Below are positions 54,452 to 64,000 of a stretch of 64,000 nucleotides of DNA, one piece after another. How positions within the stretch are numbered: position 1 is the stretch's first letter; the number at the start of each line of letters is the position of its first letter. The stretch comes from Megalobrama amblycephala (lineage: Eukaryota > Chordata > Actinopteri > Cypriniformes > Xenocyprididae). Position numbers and translations under genes: made by a program. The stretch covers positions 29,824,585 through 29,888,584 of the forward strand of contig NC_063061.1 in assembly GCF_018812025.1 (NCBI RefSeq), written 5' to 3'. The notes beneath the pieces were generated by a model. That model saw only the letters and a list, made by a program, of their open reading frames with translations, did not search any database and was not told the DNA's origin.

Positions 54452-56081
54452 TTTCACATTACATATAGTTTCGAAGCAGTTTTCGAACAAAGATCACTAA
54501 ACCAATTACTTCAAGTTGTGATCATAATGAAGCAGTTGTGTAATTCACTCAAGATCAACGCCTACATTAAGAAAAGATCAGGTAAATTTACATTTCATGC
54601 CAACTTTATATTACCTCATTTTAAATGGTCAATAAAAAAAAAAAAAAAAAAAAAGACACTGAAAACGCAAAATAACTTAGATAAATTTTGCTAAAAATCA
54701 AACATGCTGTATAAAATAGTCATGTGAGAATGTAACACGCCGGGAAAGTGTGAAATTATATTGTGAAACAGTACATAGCCTAGTTTACATGCCAAAAAGG
54801 CACGCTAGTATTCCATTCAAAACACAGCCGTGTTGTAAACAGGTGACTGAGGTAAACTACTCAAGTTTAGTGACAGAAGTAGCCGGTTTTGAGCGCCCCT
54901 AGTGTAATGTAGTGTACTTACATCCTGAGGGTTTTCGGAATTCTCGGCCTCATTCAACCACCTCTGCAGCAGCGGCTTCAGTTTACACATGTTTTTGAAA
55001 CTAAGTTGGAGAGCCTCAAAGCGGCAGATAGTCGTCTGACTGAACATTTTGCCTAGACAAAAATACAACTGTTAAATAAATCCACCATTTTACGTATACA
55101 TTTACAATGGTTAGTGACCTCAAACTCACCATACAAGTTTCCGAGCGCGAGTCCCACGTCTGCCTGCGTGAAGCCCAGAGTGATGCGCTTGTGTTTGAGC
55201 TCTTTAGCAAACTGCTCCAAGTCTTCTGTGGTCAGATTCTCCTAAAAGGCATTTTAAAAGCAAATCAATCAAGTTATACTTAAACAACAATGCTATGTAT
55301 TAAATCAAACTCGTTTTAAATTCAAAACCCTCACCTCCTCCTCAGAATCACTGCAGCCTCCACTTGAGGACCCGCTGCTCCTGGCTGCGCTTTGCGCCTG
55401 ACCCGAGAGGTTGTTTGGCGCGGAGCCTCCGTTGAAAAATCCCGGGCTTCCGAACCCATTTCCGGGTGGAGATGGAGACAGAGAGGGGGATGATGCAGAG
55501 GGAGTCGGGGGAGCTTGAGAAATATTAGCGGAGGCCGTGATGTGAGACAGTCCAGGCCAAAACGAAGGGTTCCAGGGTGTGTAATAATTCACCCCGGTGG
55601 GCACGGATGATGTCCCGGGAGTGATATGGTATTGTGATGACGGCTTGTTTTCATCGTTGCCGTATTCATCAACATCTTTCTCTGTTTTTACCTCAGATGG
55701 CATCTTGATTTGTTCCCTGGTTTCAGCGATAGGTGGGCTGATGTTGGCTGGTTGAGTTGCTGCCGTCGCCCCCGCCACCTGCCCGGTGAACTCGGGGGCA
55801 GCAAACGGGTACCAGTGTTTGGGTTGCGCAAAATCACTACCTTGCAAATCGTTCGTTTTAAAATCGCCAGAAAATGGGAAGAAGGTTTGGTGTGTCGCTG
55901 GGCTGATTCCGTTGAAATGGGCTTTGTTAAAAAGCAGGCTTGGATCCTGAAGCATGCCGTGCGCGAACTGCAAGGACGCGCCGCCAAGTCCATCCAGGCC
56001 CGGGGCTTGAGGATACATGGCCCTGTTGACCTCGTAGGGCCTGCAGTCTGCTCCAGTCGGGCTCTGCGGTCTCTCCGTCAT
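52750..56081 (-). CDS. pou5f3: POU domain class 5 transcription factor Pou5f3 (Pou2/Oct4 relative), 5 exons
   Basis: Nuclear octamer-binding factor. Family knowledge: maternal Pou5f3 works with Nanog and SoxB1 to open the zygotic genome and controls blastula and gastrula patterning in zebrafish. Exons in transcript order: 55335-56081, 55130-55241, 54922-55052, 53119-53283, 52750-53013. They total 1419 nt, 472 aa plus stop, all in frame, GT-AG introns. The N-terminal 249 residues ([10 protein letters not shown]...) are rich in Pro, Gly and Ser and end in an acidic CSDSEEE, as in an activation domain. The POU-specific domain starts at [16 protein letters not shown] (residue 250) and includes [15 protein letters not shown] and [15 protein letters not shown]. 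The homeodomain runs from [11 protein letters not shown] (about 342) to [13 protein letters not shown] (about 400). The length equals the zebrafish protein as I recall it. Location beside fut7 is the ancestral POU5F3 site, unlike mammalian POU5F1. Confidence 0.96.
53020..53047. repeat. 28-base A run beside the pou5f3 exon 5 acceptor
   Basis: On the gene strand this is 28 T residues followed by CTTTAG and the start of exon 5, so the run itself forms the polypyrimidine tract. Confidence 0.95.
53516..54260. mobile_element. Fold-back MITE, Angel-like family, copy 6
   Basis: TTAAAGGGTTAGTTCACCCA to TGGGTGAACTAACCCTTTAA with long inner arms (GAACACAAATTAAGATATTT and partner). About 745 bp, inside the pou5f3 intron between exons 3 and 4. 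Confidence 0.88.
54416..54448. repeat. Poly-A run of 33
   Basis: Uninterrupted A run in the same pou5f3 intron. A second run of about 20 A lies near 54635-54655. Confidence 0.95.
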
Positions 56082-56480
56082 CTTCCCACAAAAAGTTCTT
56101 TAGAGTTCAAACAAGAAAGCGTTGAGACTGCTGGTTTGGTAATCAATAACCGGCGACCAGTAGCTCCATGCCAGGATGTTCTTGTAAAAATGAGCAAACC
56201 AAAGTAGATCTCTAAGCTTCAGATTGTGCGTCCCAACATCAGCCTGTGCTGAAATGTGTGCAGTTCTTGTGTGAGTTCCATCAATTAGGCTTTTAGAATG
56301 AGCTAGAAACTCCCCAACACTTCCCAATCTCAACTCTGATCTTGTCCCACACAGGTTTTCCTAATCAATCGGAGTTGGAGGCTGGGGTCTTAACCATCTC
56401 CTCTCCTATTGGTCACTTGAGACAATAAGCCACAGCTGACTTTGTGAATGAACTTGGTTTTCTCATTGGGTGAGAACATG
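56082..56480 (-). promoter_or_regulatory. pou5f3: pou5f3 5' UTR and proximal promoter
   Basis: Directly upstream of the start codon. Two inverted CCAAT boxes (ATTGG on the plus strand at 56408-56412 and 56465-56469), 57 bp apart, lie about 330-390 bp from the ATG, a usual place for NF-Y sites. I see no clear TATA box. The transcription start is probably near 56300-56350, by inference. Confidence 0.45.
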
Positions 56481-56658
56481 AGGTGTATCTGTAGCCTACG
56501 TATGCGCAGTTTCCAAAAGTGAACAAAATATAAATAGAATCTTAATTAAAATTGAACTCGAACCTTTAAAAAATCCATTAGATAAATGCATAATAATCTA
56601 TAATTTAGTTTAAAACTAACATCCATTAACATTAGCTCATGCGCGTTGAGTATTTACA

Positions 56659-56666
56659 ATGCAAAT
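56659..56666 (+). promoter_or_regulatory. Perfect octamer motif ATGCAAAT upstream of pou5f3
   Basis: The consensus POU binding site, about 580 bp upstream of the pou5f3 start codon. No adjacent canonical Sox half-site is seen. A role in autoregulation is inference. Confidence 0.5.
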
Positions 56667-57231
56667 AGGACTACATATTCATGTTTTATATTCATGCCAC
56701 ATTAAGTAAACTTTGTTTCAGTAATACGCACTTAATGAGTTGTTCTTGATATTGAAATTCTTAACATCCTTGGGAAAATACACTTTAGTGTGCAAAATTG
56801 TGTAAAGTGAACGGCAAGTTTTATGTGGTATTTTATTATAACAAGGTTTACCAGATTTTTTTTTAAGTTGATATGTTGTAAACAAAATGGGTAATAAAAC
56901 TGTATAACCGATAAAAATGCATTCACGTGTATTTTTGTCTTCTGTTTGGTCAAGACCGACAAATAAAAGGTGAAATGTTTGTCTGTTGCTGATAAGCAAT
57001 TGGATTACAAGCGTCACATCTCCCACCTTCACGCTGCTTGTCGAACCACAGATAGAAGCCATAACAATAACATATCATTTTAGTTTAATTTTAATATTAT
57101 CTCATAAGAAATGGACTCGGAAAAAAATCTAATCATTTTATCAGATGCACAAAATAATGAAATGTTATTTAAACGAGAGAGAGAAAGAGACTAAACAAGT
57201 TAACTGCAGTCAATGAACCAATGAACCCATC

Positions 57232-57239
57232 ATGCAAAT
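57232..57239 (+). promoter_or_regulatory. Second perfect octamer motif ATGCAAAT
   Basis: About 1.15 kb upstream of the pou5f3 start codon, in the same orientation as the first octamer. Confidence 0.45.
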
Positions 57240-57561
57240 ATATATAGCCAAAAATTATTCAGACGTTTTTGATATATATTTTACTAGAGGGTGCAGGACA
57301 CTATAGTTCATTTATGTAAGTGAGGATAGCAAAATAAAGAAAACAAAAAATTCTTCATACAGTGGACTACCTGTAAAATTGATAAAAATATGGAACCAAA
57401 AATCATTCAGACACTTTGGCCAGACCATGTTTTGCTTAAATGTTATTTGACATAATTTAACTCTGAGATCTTGTCATATTTTATTACCATTTTTTTTAAA
57501 CTATAGTGAATAAACTGTATTAATGAATGAAATGTTCAAGATGTCTAAATAAATTGGTTGA

Positions 57562-57563
<2 letters not shown>

Positions 57564-57606
<43 letters not shown>
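57564..57606. repeat. (TA)n microsatellite
   Basis: About 21 AT dinucleotides. Shorter AT runs occur at about 57977-58010. Confidence 0.93.
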
Positions 57607-57610
<4 letters not shown>

Positions 57611-58229
57611 AAATAAATGGATTTCCTCAGATCATGGTGTGAAATCATAAAATTATGACATCTCATAATAAAATTATGACATGATCTTGTGTTTAAAATA
57701 GCAGAAGTGTTCTCCAATATCACTTGTCATTTCCATCATTACCCCTTCAAATCTACATAAATTCCAAATACATTAAAAAACTGTTTTCTCCTTGATTTTA
57801 ACACCTCTTTAAAACATAAATGTATTATATATGCCTTGGGAAAGTAAAAAAAAAAAAAAAAAACCTTATTTATTCGATCTACTGAATCAAAGTAGAATGT
57901 ATCTGATTATTTTATTTATTCATTTATTATATAGGAGAAGTTGGGTGGGCGACAAACCTAAAAAAAAGATGTTGTTATATATATATATATTTATTTATAT
58001 ATATATATAGCCTAAAACTACAGTGATTGTTTTGTTGATAGGGCCTACTGTATATATGCTTATAAATGATATCTGATAAATAAAAATAAACTTAAATTGG
58101 CTCTAACTTCTTTGCGTTATTCTTTAATTATATATTTATTTATATAGGCCTAATAATAGTAATCATAATAGCGCAAGCTTCGTTCACGCACTTAAGGCAT
58201 AATAGCGAGCTTGCTTGTCGTTTAATTAA

Positions 58230-58480
58230 ACGTTGTTTACAGTTTGGAAAAACTCTACAGACGCATCGATACAGCTGTGCACCCCCGACCGAGCCGATCG
58301 GTGCAGATTGCGGCAGGAAGACGCGCCGCAGGAAAGTGGATGGGGGAGGCATTGTGCCAGAAGAGCCCGAGGCCCCCCGCCGCTTCCAGATCCAGAGTTG
58401 CGATGGCCGGCCATTAGCTGCCTTTCAGCACTGAACAATAAGTCTCAACCCTTTGATTCTTCCCCTACCCCCTCCTCTGA
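58230..58480. other. GC-rich, CpG-containing island, no gene assigned
   Basis: An abrupt GC-rich block in AT-rich DNA, with many CpGs (for example GACCGAGCCGATCGG and GACGCGCCGCAGG). Short frames are open on both strands: one plus-strand frame reads CGRKTRRRKVDGGG and stops after LAAFQH. I recognise no family. It could be an unannotated first exon, a lncRNA promoter or an enhancer. It is about 2.2 kb upstream of pou5f3. Confidence 0.4.
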
Positions 58481-58499
58481 AACAAACACCCGTCAAAGT

Positions 58500-59860
58500 T
58501 TCACCGATGCACTAGCCCAAAGTGTCTTTCCAGCATAGACATGCACGCGTATATATCGGAGTCTGAATGCGAGGTAGATCTATATGTTGAAAAGGAATGA
58601 AAGTAGGCTATCACCTGGGTATCATGCACATATATAACTGCTTTGATTCCCAGTCTAATCCCTCTGATGCTTCGCCACCCACCCAGGGCATCACACACAC
58701 ACCAGCACCATCAGTACAAGCACAGCCAACACAAATCTACAACAATCAACCCCCTGCCATCAAACACACTCTTGCAGACCAGGAGCTATAGGTCACAACT
58801 GAGCTGTCCATCTCTCCTGGTCACAAAGCCGAGGAAAGGACACACAGGAGGCCTCCGGGGCCAGTCAAAGCTTTTAAAAGACATCAAACCACTGCTGCAG
58901 GCATTGTGCTGGCCCATGGACTTGGGTGGGGATTGTTATGTAAAGTGCAGACAGAGGAGGAGAAAGTGGAAAGAGATGACACAGGTCCGTGGGGTGTGCA
59001 GTGAGGGACGGCGGAACCAGGATTAGGCCGCAAAACACTCCCAGGTGGATCTTTTAGATGGCTTGTGTACTGTGAAATTTATACTCGGCAATTGTTTTCT
59101 TGAGATAACTTCATCAGAGGAAATATTAACTTGATTTTCAAAGATACAACAGGCACTCAGTATGCACTGAGCTGTTTTGCTCATTAATATGGTGCAAAAG
59201 CATCACCTCACCCTTGTTTACTAATGCATTCTGGAACATATCAGAAGGAGGCTATACCTGCATCTGATTCTTTAGAATCACATAGATGTGGGAACCAAAT
59301 GCTACTTATAAAAGGGCGTATTTATTGTGGTAAAGTAAAGGCTGAGATAAAATGGTTTGAAGATTACAATCTGGAGGAAGGAAAAAAAAAATGTAAAAAA
59401 CACTAAGCTCTCACATGCATCTATACAAAAATACCATATATCAAGAGGTTTGAGGAAATAAGCTAAATCAAATGTTTATTTTATAAACAAAATATTTTAT
59501 TTCAGCTAGATACCAAAACCAGCATTTTCCATTTTCGTTTAGTTTAACTTACTAAACGTACTAAAATTAAAGTTAAAACTGAAATAAAATGAATAAAAAC
59601 TATAGACATATTTAAAACGGTAACAAAATGACAAAAAGACAATGACATTTTAACTTCAGACAAACACTAAATCTAACTAAAAATAACACGAATTCAAATT
59701 ATAAAAATAAAACAGTATCTTAATGATACTAAAATAACACTGATGAATAAAATGATTAATTTCTATCAACATAAAATTGGAAGTTGAATTTGCTTTATGA
59801 GGTGGATAAAAAATTGGACGAAGAAATTACAAAGTAAAATATCGTTTCCATTGAAACGGT
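58500..59860. other. Non-coding stretch without recognisable features
   Basis: It contains a 127-codon open frame (58643-59026 plus) of low-complexity His/Pro/Ser/Arg composition with no motif. Otherwise AT-rich sequence with AAAATAAAAC-type runs near 59500-59740. Confidence 0.5.
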
Positions 59861-59870
59861 AATATACCGT

Positions 59871-60195
59871 AAAAACAATGCATTCTGGGTAATATTATTT
59901 GTCGTTTTTGAGACAGAAACCTATAGGATACTTTCTCAAAAATGACAAATATATCCCAGAATGCCTTGTTTTACGCTATATATTACAATGCATTCTGGGT
60001 AATATTATTTGTCATTTTCGAGACAGAAACCTATAGGATACTTTCACGAAAACGACAAATATTACCCAGAATGCCTTGTTTTTACAACATATATCAATGC
60101 ATTCTGAGTAATATTATTTGTTGTTATCAACAAAGTAACCAATAGGTCTTTTCTCTTCAAATGACAAAAATTACCCAGAATGCATTGTTTTTACA
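59871..60195. repeat. Three tandem hairpin units, ~110 bp period
   Basis: Units at about 59871-59973, 59985-60085 and 60094-60195. Each starts AATGCATTCTGGGTAATATT (third copy one change) and ends in the inverse CCAGAATGCCTTG or CCAGAATGCATTG, so each folds on itself. The inner loop GAGACAGAAACCTATAGGAT is shared by units 1 and 2. The outer flanks also pair (TACCGTAAAAACA and TTTTTACAGTA). Confidence 0.85.
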
Positions 60196-60651
60196 GTATA
60201 ATACTGTGGAAAACAGTATTTTACTGTTTATTTTTTAGTGTACTTTTAGCTAAATCAAACGTATTTTACAAGTTGCCAAATTCGTATGAATTCTTACGAA
60301 TGACCTACCACTAACCCCGCCCCTAAACCTACCCGTCACTGGGGTTAAGACAAAATCGTAAAATCCATGAGTAGTGTTGGAAATTGTTGTTGACTGTATT
60401 CTTTTGAATTAGAACAACAGCAGCAATATCTACACAAACATAGGTAGTATATTTTATACAATATAGAATATTTTAAACAAATATAACTTCTTACATGCCA
60501 AGTCATACTCTAGAAATCATTTATGTCATATTAAAAGTCATTTTAGTAGTCACCTATTAAACTGACTTTGTCTGAAGCAAAAAGAAAAAGCTATAAATAT
60601 GGTCTGGTAAACAGTGAACATGTTTTTTAATGTCTTTCCCCCCCTAATGTA

Positions 60652-61873
60652 CAGTTGCAAGAAAAAGTATGTGAACCACTTGCAGAATCTGTGAAAATGT
60701 GAATAATTTTAACAAAATAAGGGAGATAATACAAAATGCATGTTATTTTTTATTTAGTACTGTCCTGAGTAAGATATTTTACATAAAAGATGTTTACATA
60801 TAATCCATATGACAAAAAAATACCTGAATTTATTAAAATAACCCCATTCATAAGTAAGTGAACCATCAGTTCTCAATACTGTGTGTGGTTACCTGATGAT
60901 CCACGACTGATTTTTTTGTTTTGTGATGGTTGTTCATGAGTCCCTTGTTTATTCTGAACAGTTAAACTGAGCTCTGTTCTTCAGAAAAAATCTCCAGGTC
61001 CAGTTTAACACCATCGTTTGCATATTTGAACCCTTTCCAGCAGTGTCTGTATGATTTTCAGATCTGTATTTTCACACTGAGGACAACTGAGGGACTCAAA
61101 CAGAACTATAAAAAAAGGTTCAAACATTCACTGATGCTCCAGAAGGAAACACGATGCATTAATAGATGGAATAATACATTTGAAATTTGAAGTTCAAGGT
61201 AAATTGTATTTAATTTGTCTTCTGGGAAACATGAAAATATCTTCTGTTGCTTCCGAAGGGCAGTACTACATAAAGTAAAAAATAAAAAATGTATATTTAA
61301 ACAAAATAAGAAAAATTTGGACATCTTAATCCTGTTCAAAAGTTTTCACCCCCTGACTCTTAATGCATCGTGTTTCCTTCTGGAGCATCAGTGAATGTTT
61401 GAATCTTTTTAATAGTTGTGTTTCAGTCCCTCAGTTGTCCTCAGTGTGAAAAGACGGATCTGAAAATCATTCAGACACTGCTGGAAAGGGTTCAAATATG
61501 CAAAAGATGTTGGAAAACTGAAGAATCTGCAGGACCTGGAGATTTTTTTGAAGAACAGAGAGAGTTTAACTGCTCAGGACAAACAAGGGACTCAAGAACA
61601 ACCATCACAAAACAAACAAACAGTCGTAGATCATCCAGGTAACCACACAGTATTAAGAATGGTTCACATGCTTATGAATGGGGTTATTTTAATAAATTCA
61701 GCTATTTTTTTGTCTTGTGGATTATATGTAAACATCTTTTATGTAAAATATCTTACTCAGGACAGTACTAAATAAAAAATAACATGCATTTTGTATTATC
61801 TCCCTTATTTTGTTAAAATTATTCACATTTTCACAGATTCTGCAAGTGGTTCACATACTTTTTCTTGCAACTG
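60652..61873. mobile_element. 1.2-kb hairpin element, CAGTTGCAAGAAAAAGTATG ends, TA target
   Basis: Left end CAGTTGCAAGAAAAAGTATG and right end CATACTTTTTCTTGCAACTG, TA on both sides, as for Tc1/mariner insertions. Matching arms extend nearly to the centre (GATGCTCCAGAAGGAAACAC at about 61133 and its complement near 61370), so each arm is about 500-560 bp. No transposase frame remains. ORFs such as 61418-61642 are arm sequence. Confidence 0.88.
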
Positions 61874-61929
61874 TATGTAAAAAAAACTGATCCTGAAGTT
61901 TTAGTATCTGATAAACAGGTATGTGACCT

Positions 61930-62280
61930 CTCATGCCTCTGCCCCATTCACTTATACAACCTGTCCGATGGCCTTTTGATTGCTTTTGACACCCTGCTGA
62001 CGACTACTGCCTCTCTCCCCAGATATCTTGATCGGGCAGCCTATGGCTGCCTTCCTCACCATTCACAGTTACAATGGCCTTTAATGGCTCTCCCCCCATA
62101 GACACCTCAATGAGGCTGGATCTGTGATGGGCTCCTCTGAACCACACCTTATGGGGCAGTTAAGTGGCCCATCGCAGAAAAGAGCCTGCATTGGGGGAGG
62201 TCGTGCGTCCACGTTCTGTTTGGATGCTTGAGCTGGAGGGAACAAACAGTTACTTTCAGAGAACAAGTGTTTTTCAGCTC
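61930..62280. other. Unique-looking, moderately GC stretch upstream of pou5f3
   Basis: It differs from the surrounding AT-rich repeats in base composition and shows no repeat arms. ORFs are short and unrecognised. Possible conserved non-coding element; no direct evidence. Confidence 0.25.
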
Positions 62281-62629
62281 CAACCTAAAACAAATATGTA
62301 CAACAGAAATGAAACACTGACAGATGTTTCATAACAATCAAAGATTTGAGGTCAATCATACACTTTTGACAATGAAAGACCTTGATATTCACATAGTTGA
62401 TGCAACACTATCCATACAATCCTACTTGATTTATGGAACAGCTGCCCTAGTGCATTTAATGCACTAATGTGATGTCATTTACTTTAATGTGACACAATAC
62501 ATTACGGTTTGGTGAGAGACTTTATGTAAATATATAATACAAAATAAAAAGTCAAACAAATAAGTAAATGTATTAACTTTTTAATAACCAAACCAATACC
62601 CACTTGAAATATTTCCTTTATGTGCCATG

Positions 62630-62725
62630 CTATACCACTCAAAAGATTGGGGTCAGTATTATTTATTATTTAGTATTTTATTTAGCAAGGGTGCATTAAA
62701 CTGTTAAAAAGTGACAGTACAGGCA

Positions 62726-62800
<75 letters not shown>

Positions 62801-63075
62801 AATCTTTTGAACTTTATATTAATTAAGAAATTCTGTTTCACAGTTGTAACAAAAATATACTGTTTTCCACATTGATGTTTTTTGAGCAGCAAATCAGCAT
62901 ATTAGAATGATTTCTGAAGGATCATGTGACACTATTATTTTAAATAATAATATTTCACTATATTAGTTTTTACTGTGTTTTGATCAAATAAATGCAACCT
63001 TTTCATAAACCTTCTTTCACAAACATTAAAAAAAAAAATCTCACTGACCCCAAACTTTTGAACAGTAGTGAGTAT
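62630..63075. repeat. Dispersed repeat, 'TTCAAAAGTTTGGGG' family, full-length-like copy
   Basis: It starts CCACTCAAAAGATTGGGGTC and ends GACCCCAAACTTTTGAACAG, so the ends are inverted. A (TA)n array (62728-62793) is embedded. AGAATGATTTCTGAAGGATC lies inside, typical of the family. Confidence 0.65.
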
Positions 63076-63299
63076 GGATTATATTGCAAAAAAATAAGTT
63101 AAAAAAGTGAAAAAATAATAATAATTAAATTCTAATCCAAACATGACAGTATTAGTAGTATTATAACAGGAAATTTTGAATTATAACATTCATCACAGCT
63201 GCGATGGTATGAAAGTTTTTGTTATTGTTTTATAGCTCATATGCAATAATGTCATTATCACTCATACACTTCAAGGAAATAGAATATAATACATGTATT

Positions 63300-64000
63300 T
63301 AAGTTTATTTATTTATTTATTTATTTACACTAAAGTGACTTGAGCACAGGAACCTCAACATCTCTTTTTCAGTCTGACTAGTATTTAATTCCCTGACACA
63401 GTCATTATATCATTAGTTAAAATGCATTTGATTTTTACTGAGGGATACAAAGAAAACAAACTAACAAAAAAAGAGATAAGAGTGGGTTAAAGAGACTTCA
63501 CACTTCATTGAAGAACATACAGAGGAAAAATTACTAAAGTGACAAAAATGAAACCGAACTCTTCGTAATTAAAAAAGAGAATATATTATGTTGTTTTAGA
63601 TCAGCATTGACAAGCAAATGTCGACAATAAGAAAATAATATTCAGATAAGGAGAGGCAAATTACAATGTATGAGAGACCACTGTGTATTTCTTATACACA
63701 ATAATAAGAAGAGGTGCTTCTGGAGGCAGTTTTGCCCAAAAAGATGAACACTGCTTTAAAAAATGACATCTAGCCGAAAGAGACGCTTATAAAGTTTCAT
63801 ATCGAGACCCTAAAGAGGAATGATTTTAAAAGGGAGGAGACATAAAAAGCTAGTGAGGAAACAAACACCAGACTTAAAGAATAAAGGTGTGGTGTAATGA
63901 AACCGCACTAAAATGCCGGTTTCAGTTTCCACTGAGAGTTTGCGGCGCAAGAGTTCTTATGTGCATCTGAGTTTAAGAAAAACCTCCTAACCACTGCTGT
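63300..64000 (-). other. Possible 3' UTR of a minus-strand gene beyond the right edge
   Basis: TTTATTTATTTATTTATTTA at about 63306-63326 gives overlapping AATAAA signals on the minus strand. The DNA to its right is unique and without repeats or ORFs, as in a long 3' UTR. Synteny predicts npdc1 next to pou5f3 and fut7. This is inference only. Confidence 0.25.

Larger units (their letters stand above)
53119..55241 (-). other. pou5f3: POU-specific domain and homeodomain exons of pou5f3 (exons 2-4)
   Basis: Exon 2 (37 codons) starts the POU-specific domain. Exon 3 completes it ([14 protein letters not shown]) and enters the linker ENSENPQD. Exon 4 carries the homeodomain helices 1 and 2 ([24 protein letters not shown]). 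Recognition helix 3 ([12 protein letters not shown]) follows in exon 5. DNA-contact residues of helix 3 (V, C, N, Q in VWFCNRRQK) are intact. The intron between exons 3 and 4 (53284-54921) holds an Angel-like MITE and two long A runs. Confidence 0.93.

Noticed and set aside
55710..56207. 165-codon plus-strand ORF
   Set aside because: Antisense of pou5f3 exon 1; its openness reflects GC-rich codon bias of the sense frame.
58643..59026. 127-codon plus-strand ORF upstream of pou5f3
   Set aside because: His/Pro/Ser/Arg low complexity, no splice-supported context or family resemblance; kept only as part of an unassigned stretch.

Overview
The window is nuclear DNA from a ray-finned fish, very probably a cyprinid. 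The genes are intron-rich vertebrate genes. The spaces between exons are packed with AT microsatellites, fold-back MITEs, a Tc1/mariner copy and hAT-type MITEs of the kinds common in zebrafish and carp relatives. Four protein-coding genes can be reconstructed exon by exon. In order they are pnpla7 (minus), clic3 (minus), fut7 (plus) and pou5f3 (minus). This matches the vertebrate neighbourhood around human 9q34.3 (PNPLA7, CLIC3, FUT7, NPDC1), which outside placental mammals also carries the POU5F3/Pou2 gene. No abca2 lies between clic3 and fut7 here.

Region by region. At 1-1834 is the likely pnpla7 3' UTR and downstream DNA. At 1835-33184 is pnpla7: 35 coding exons whose phases all agree, giving 4065 nt or 1354 aa. 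The protein has an N-terminal membrane anchor, three cyclic-nucleotide-binding-like domains and a C-terminal patatin hydrolase domain with catalytic Ser966 and Asp1086. About 33.2-33.9 kb holds its 5' UTR and probable promoter. At 35.1-37.9 kb is clic3 (6 exons, 239 aa, CPFC glutaredoxin-like motif). At 37.9-43.4 kb is gene-free, repeat-rich spacer. At 43.4-49.9 kb is fut7: a main coding exon of 384 codons plus a candidate in-frame upstream exon, separated by an intron that holds a decayed Tc1 transposon. At 49.9-52.0 kb are more fold-back repeats. At 52.75-56.08 kb is pou5f3 (5 exons, 472 aa: POU-specific domain and POU homeodomain). Its upstream side, 56.1-64 kb, has no recognisable gene. 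It holds two perfect octamer motifs, a GC-rich island, a triplicated hairpin array, a 1.2 kb hairpin element and, at the right edge, what may be the antisense of a neighbouring gene's 3' UTR.

The genes do not form a pathway. pnpla7 is an ER/lipid-droplet lysophospholipase, clic3 a glutathione-S-transferase-fold redox/chloride channel protein, fut7 a Golgi fucosyltransferase making selectin ligands, and pou5f3 the early-embryo pluripotency and zygotic-genome-activation factor. The most interesting signals are non-coding. A pair of ~0.95 kb inverted repeats brackets pnpla7 exons 19-22 and could drive circular RNA formation. pnpla7 has a GC-AG intron. fut7 has an unexpected in-frame first exon with a TATA-like/Ets/AP-1 cluster. 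Octamers upstream of pou5f3 suggest autoregulation. Several foldback arrays are also present. Exon boundaries were read by eye from splice signals and reading-frame continuity. Names rest on recognised protein families and synteny; no database search was made.
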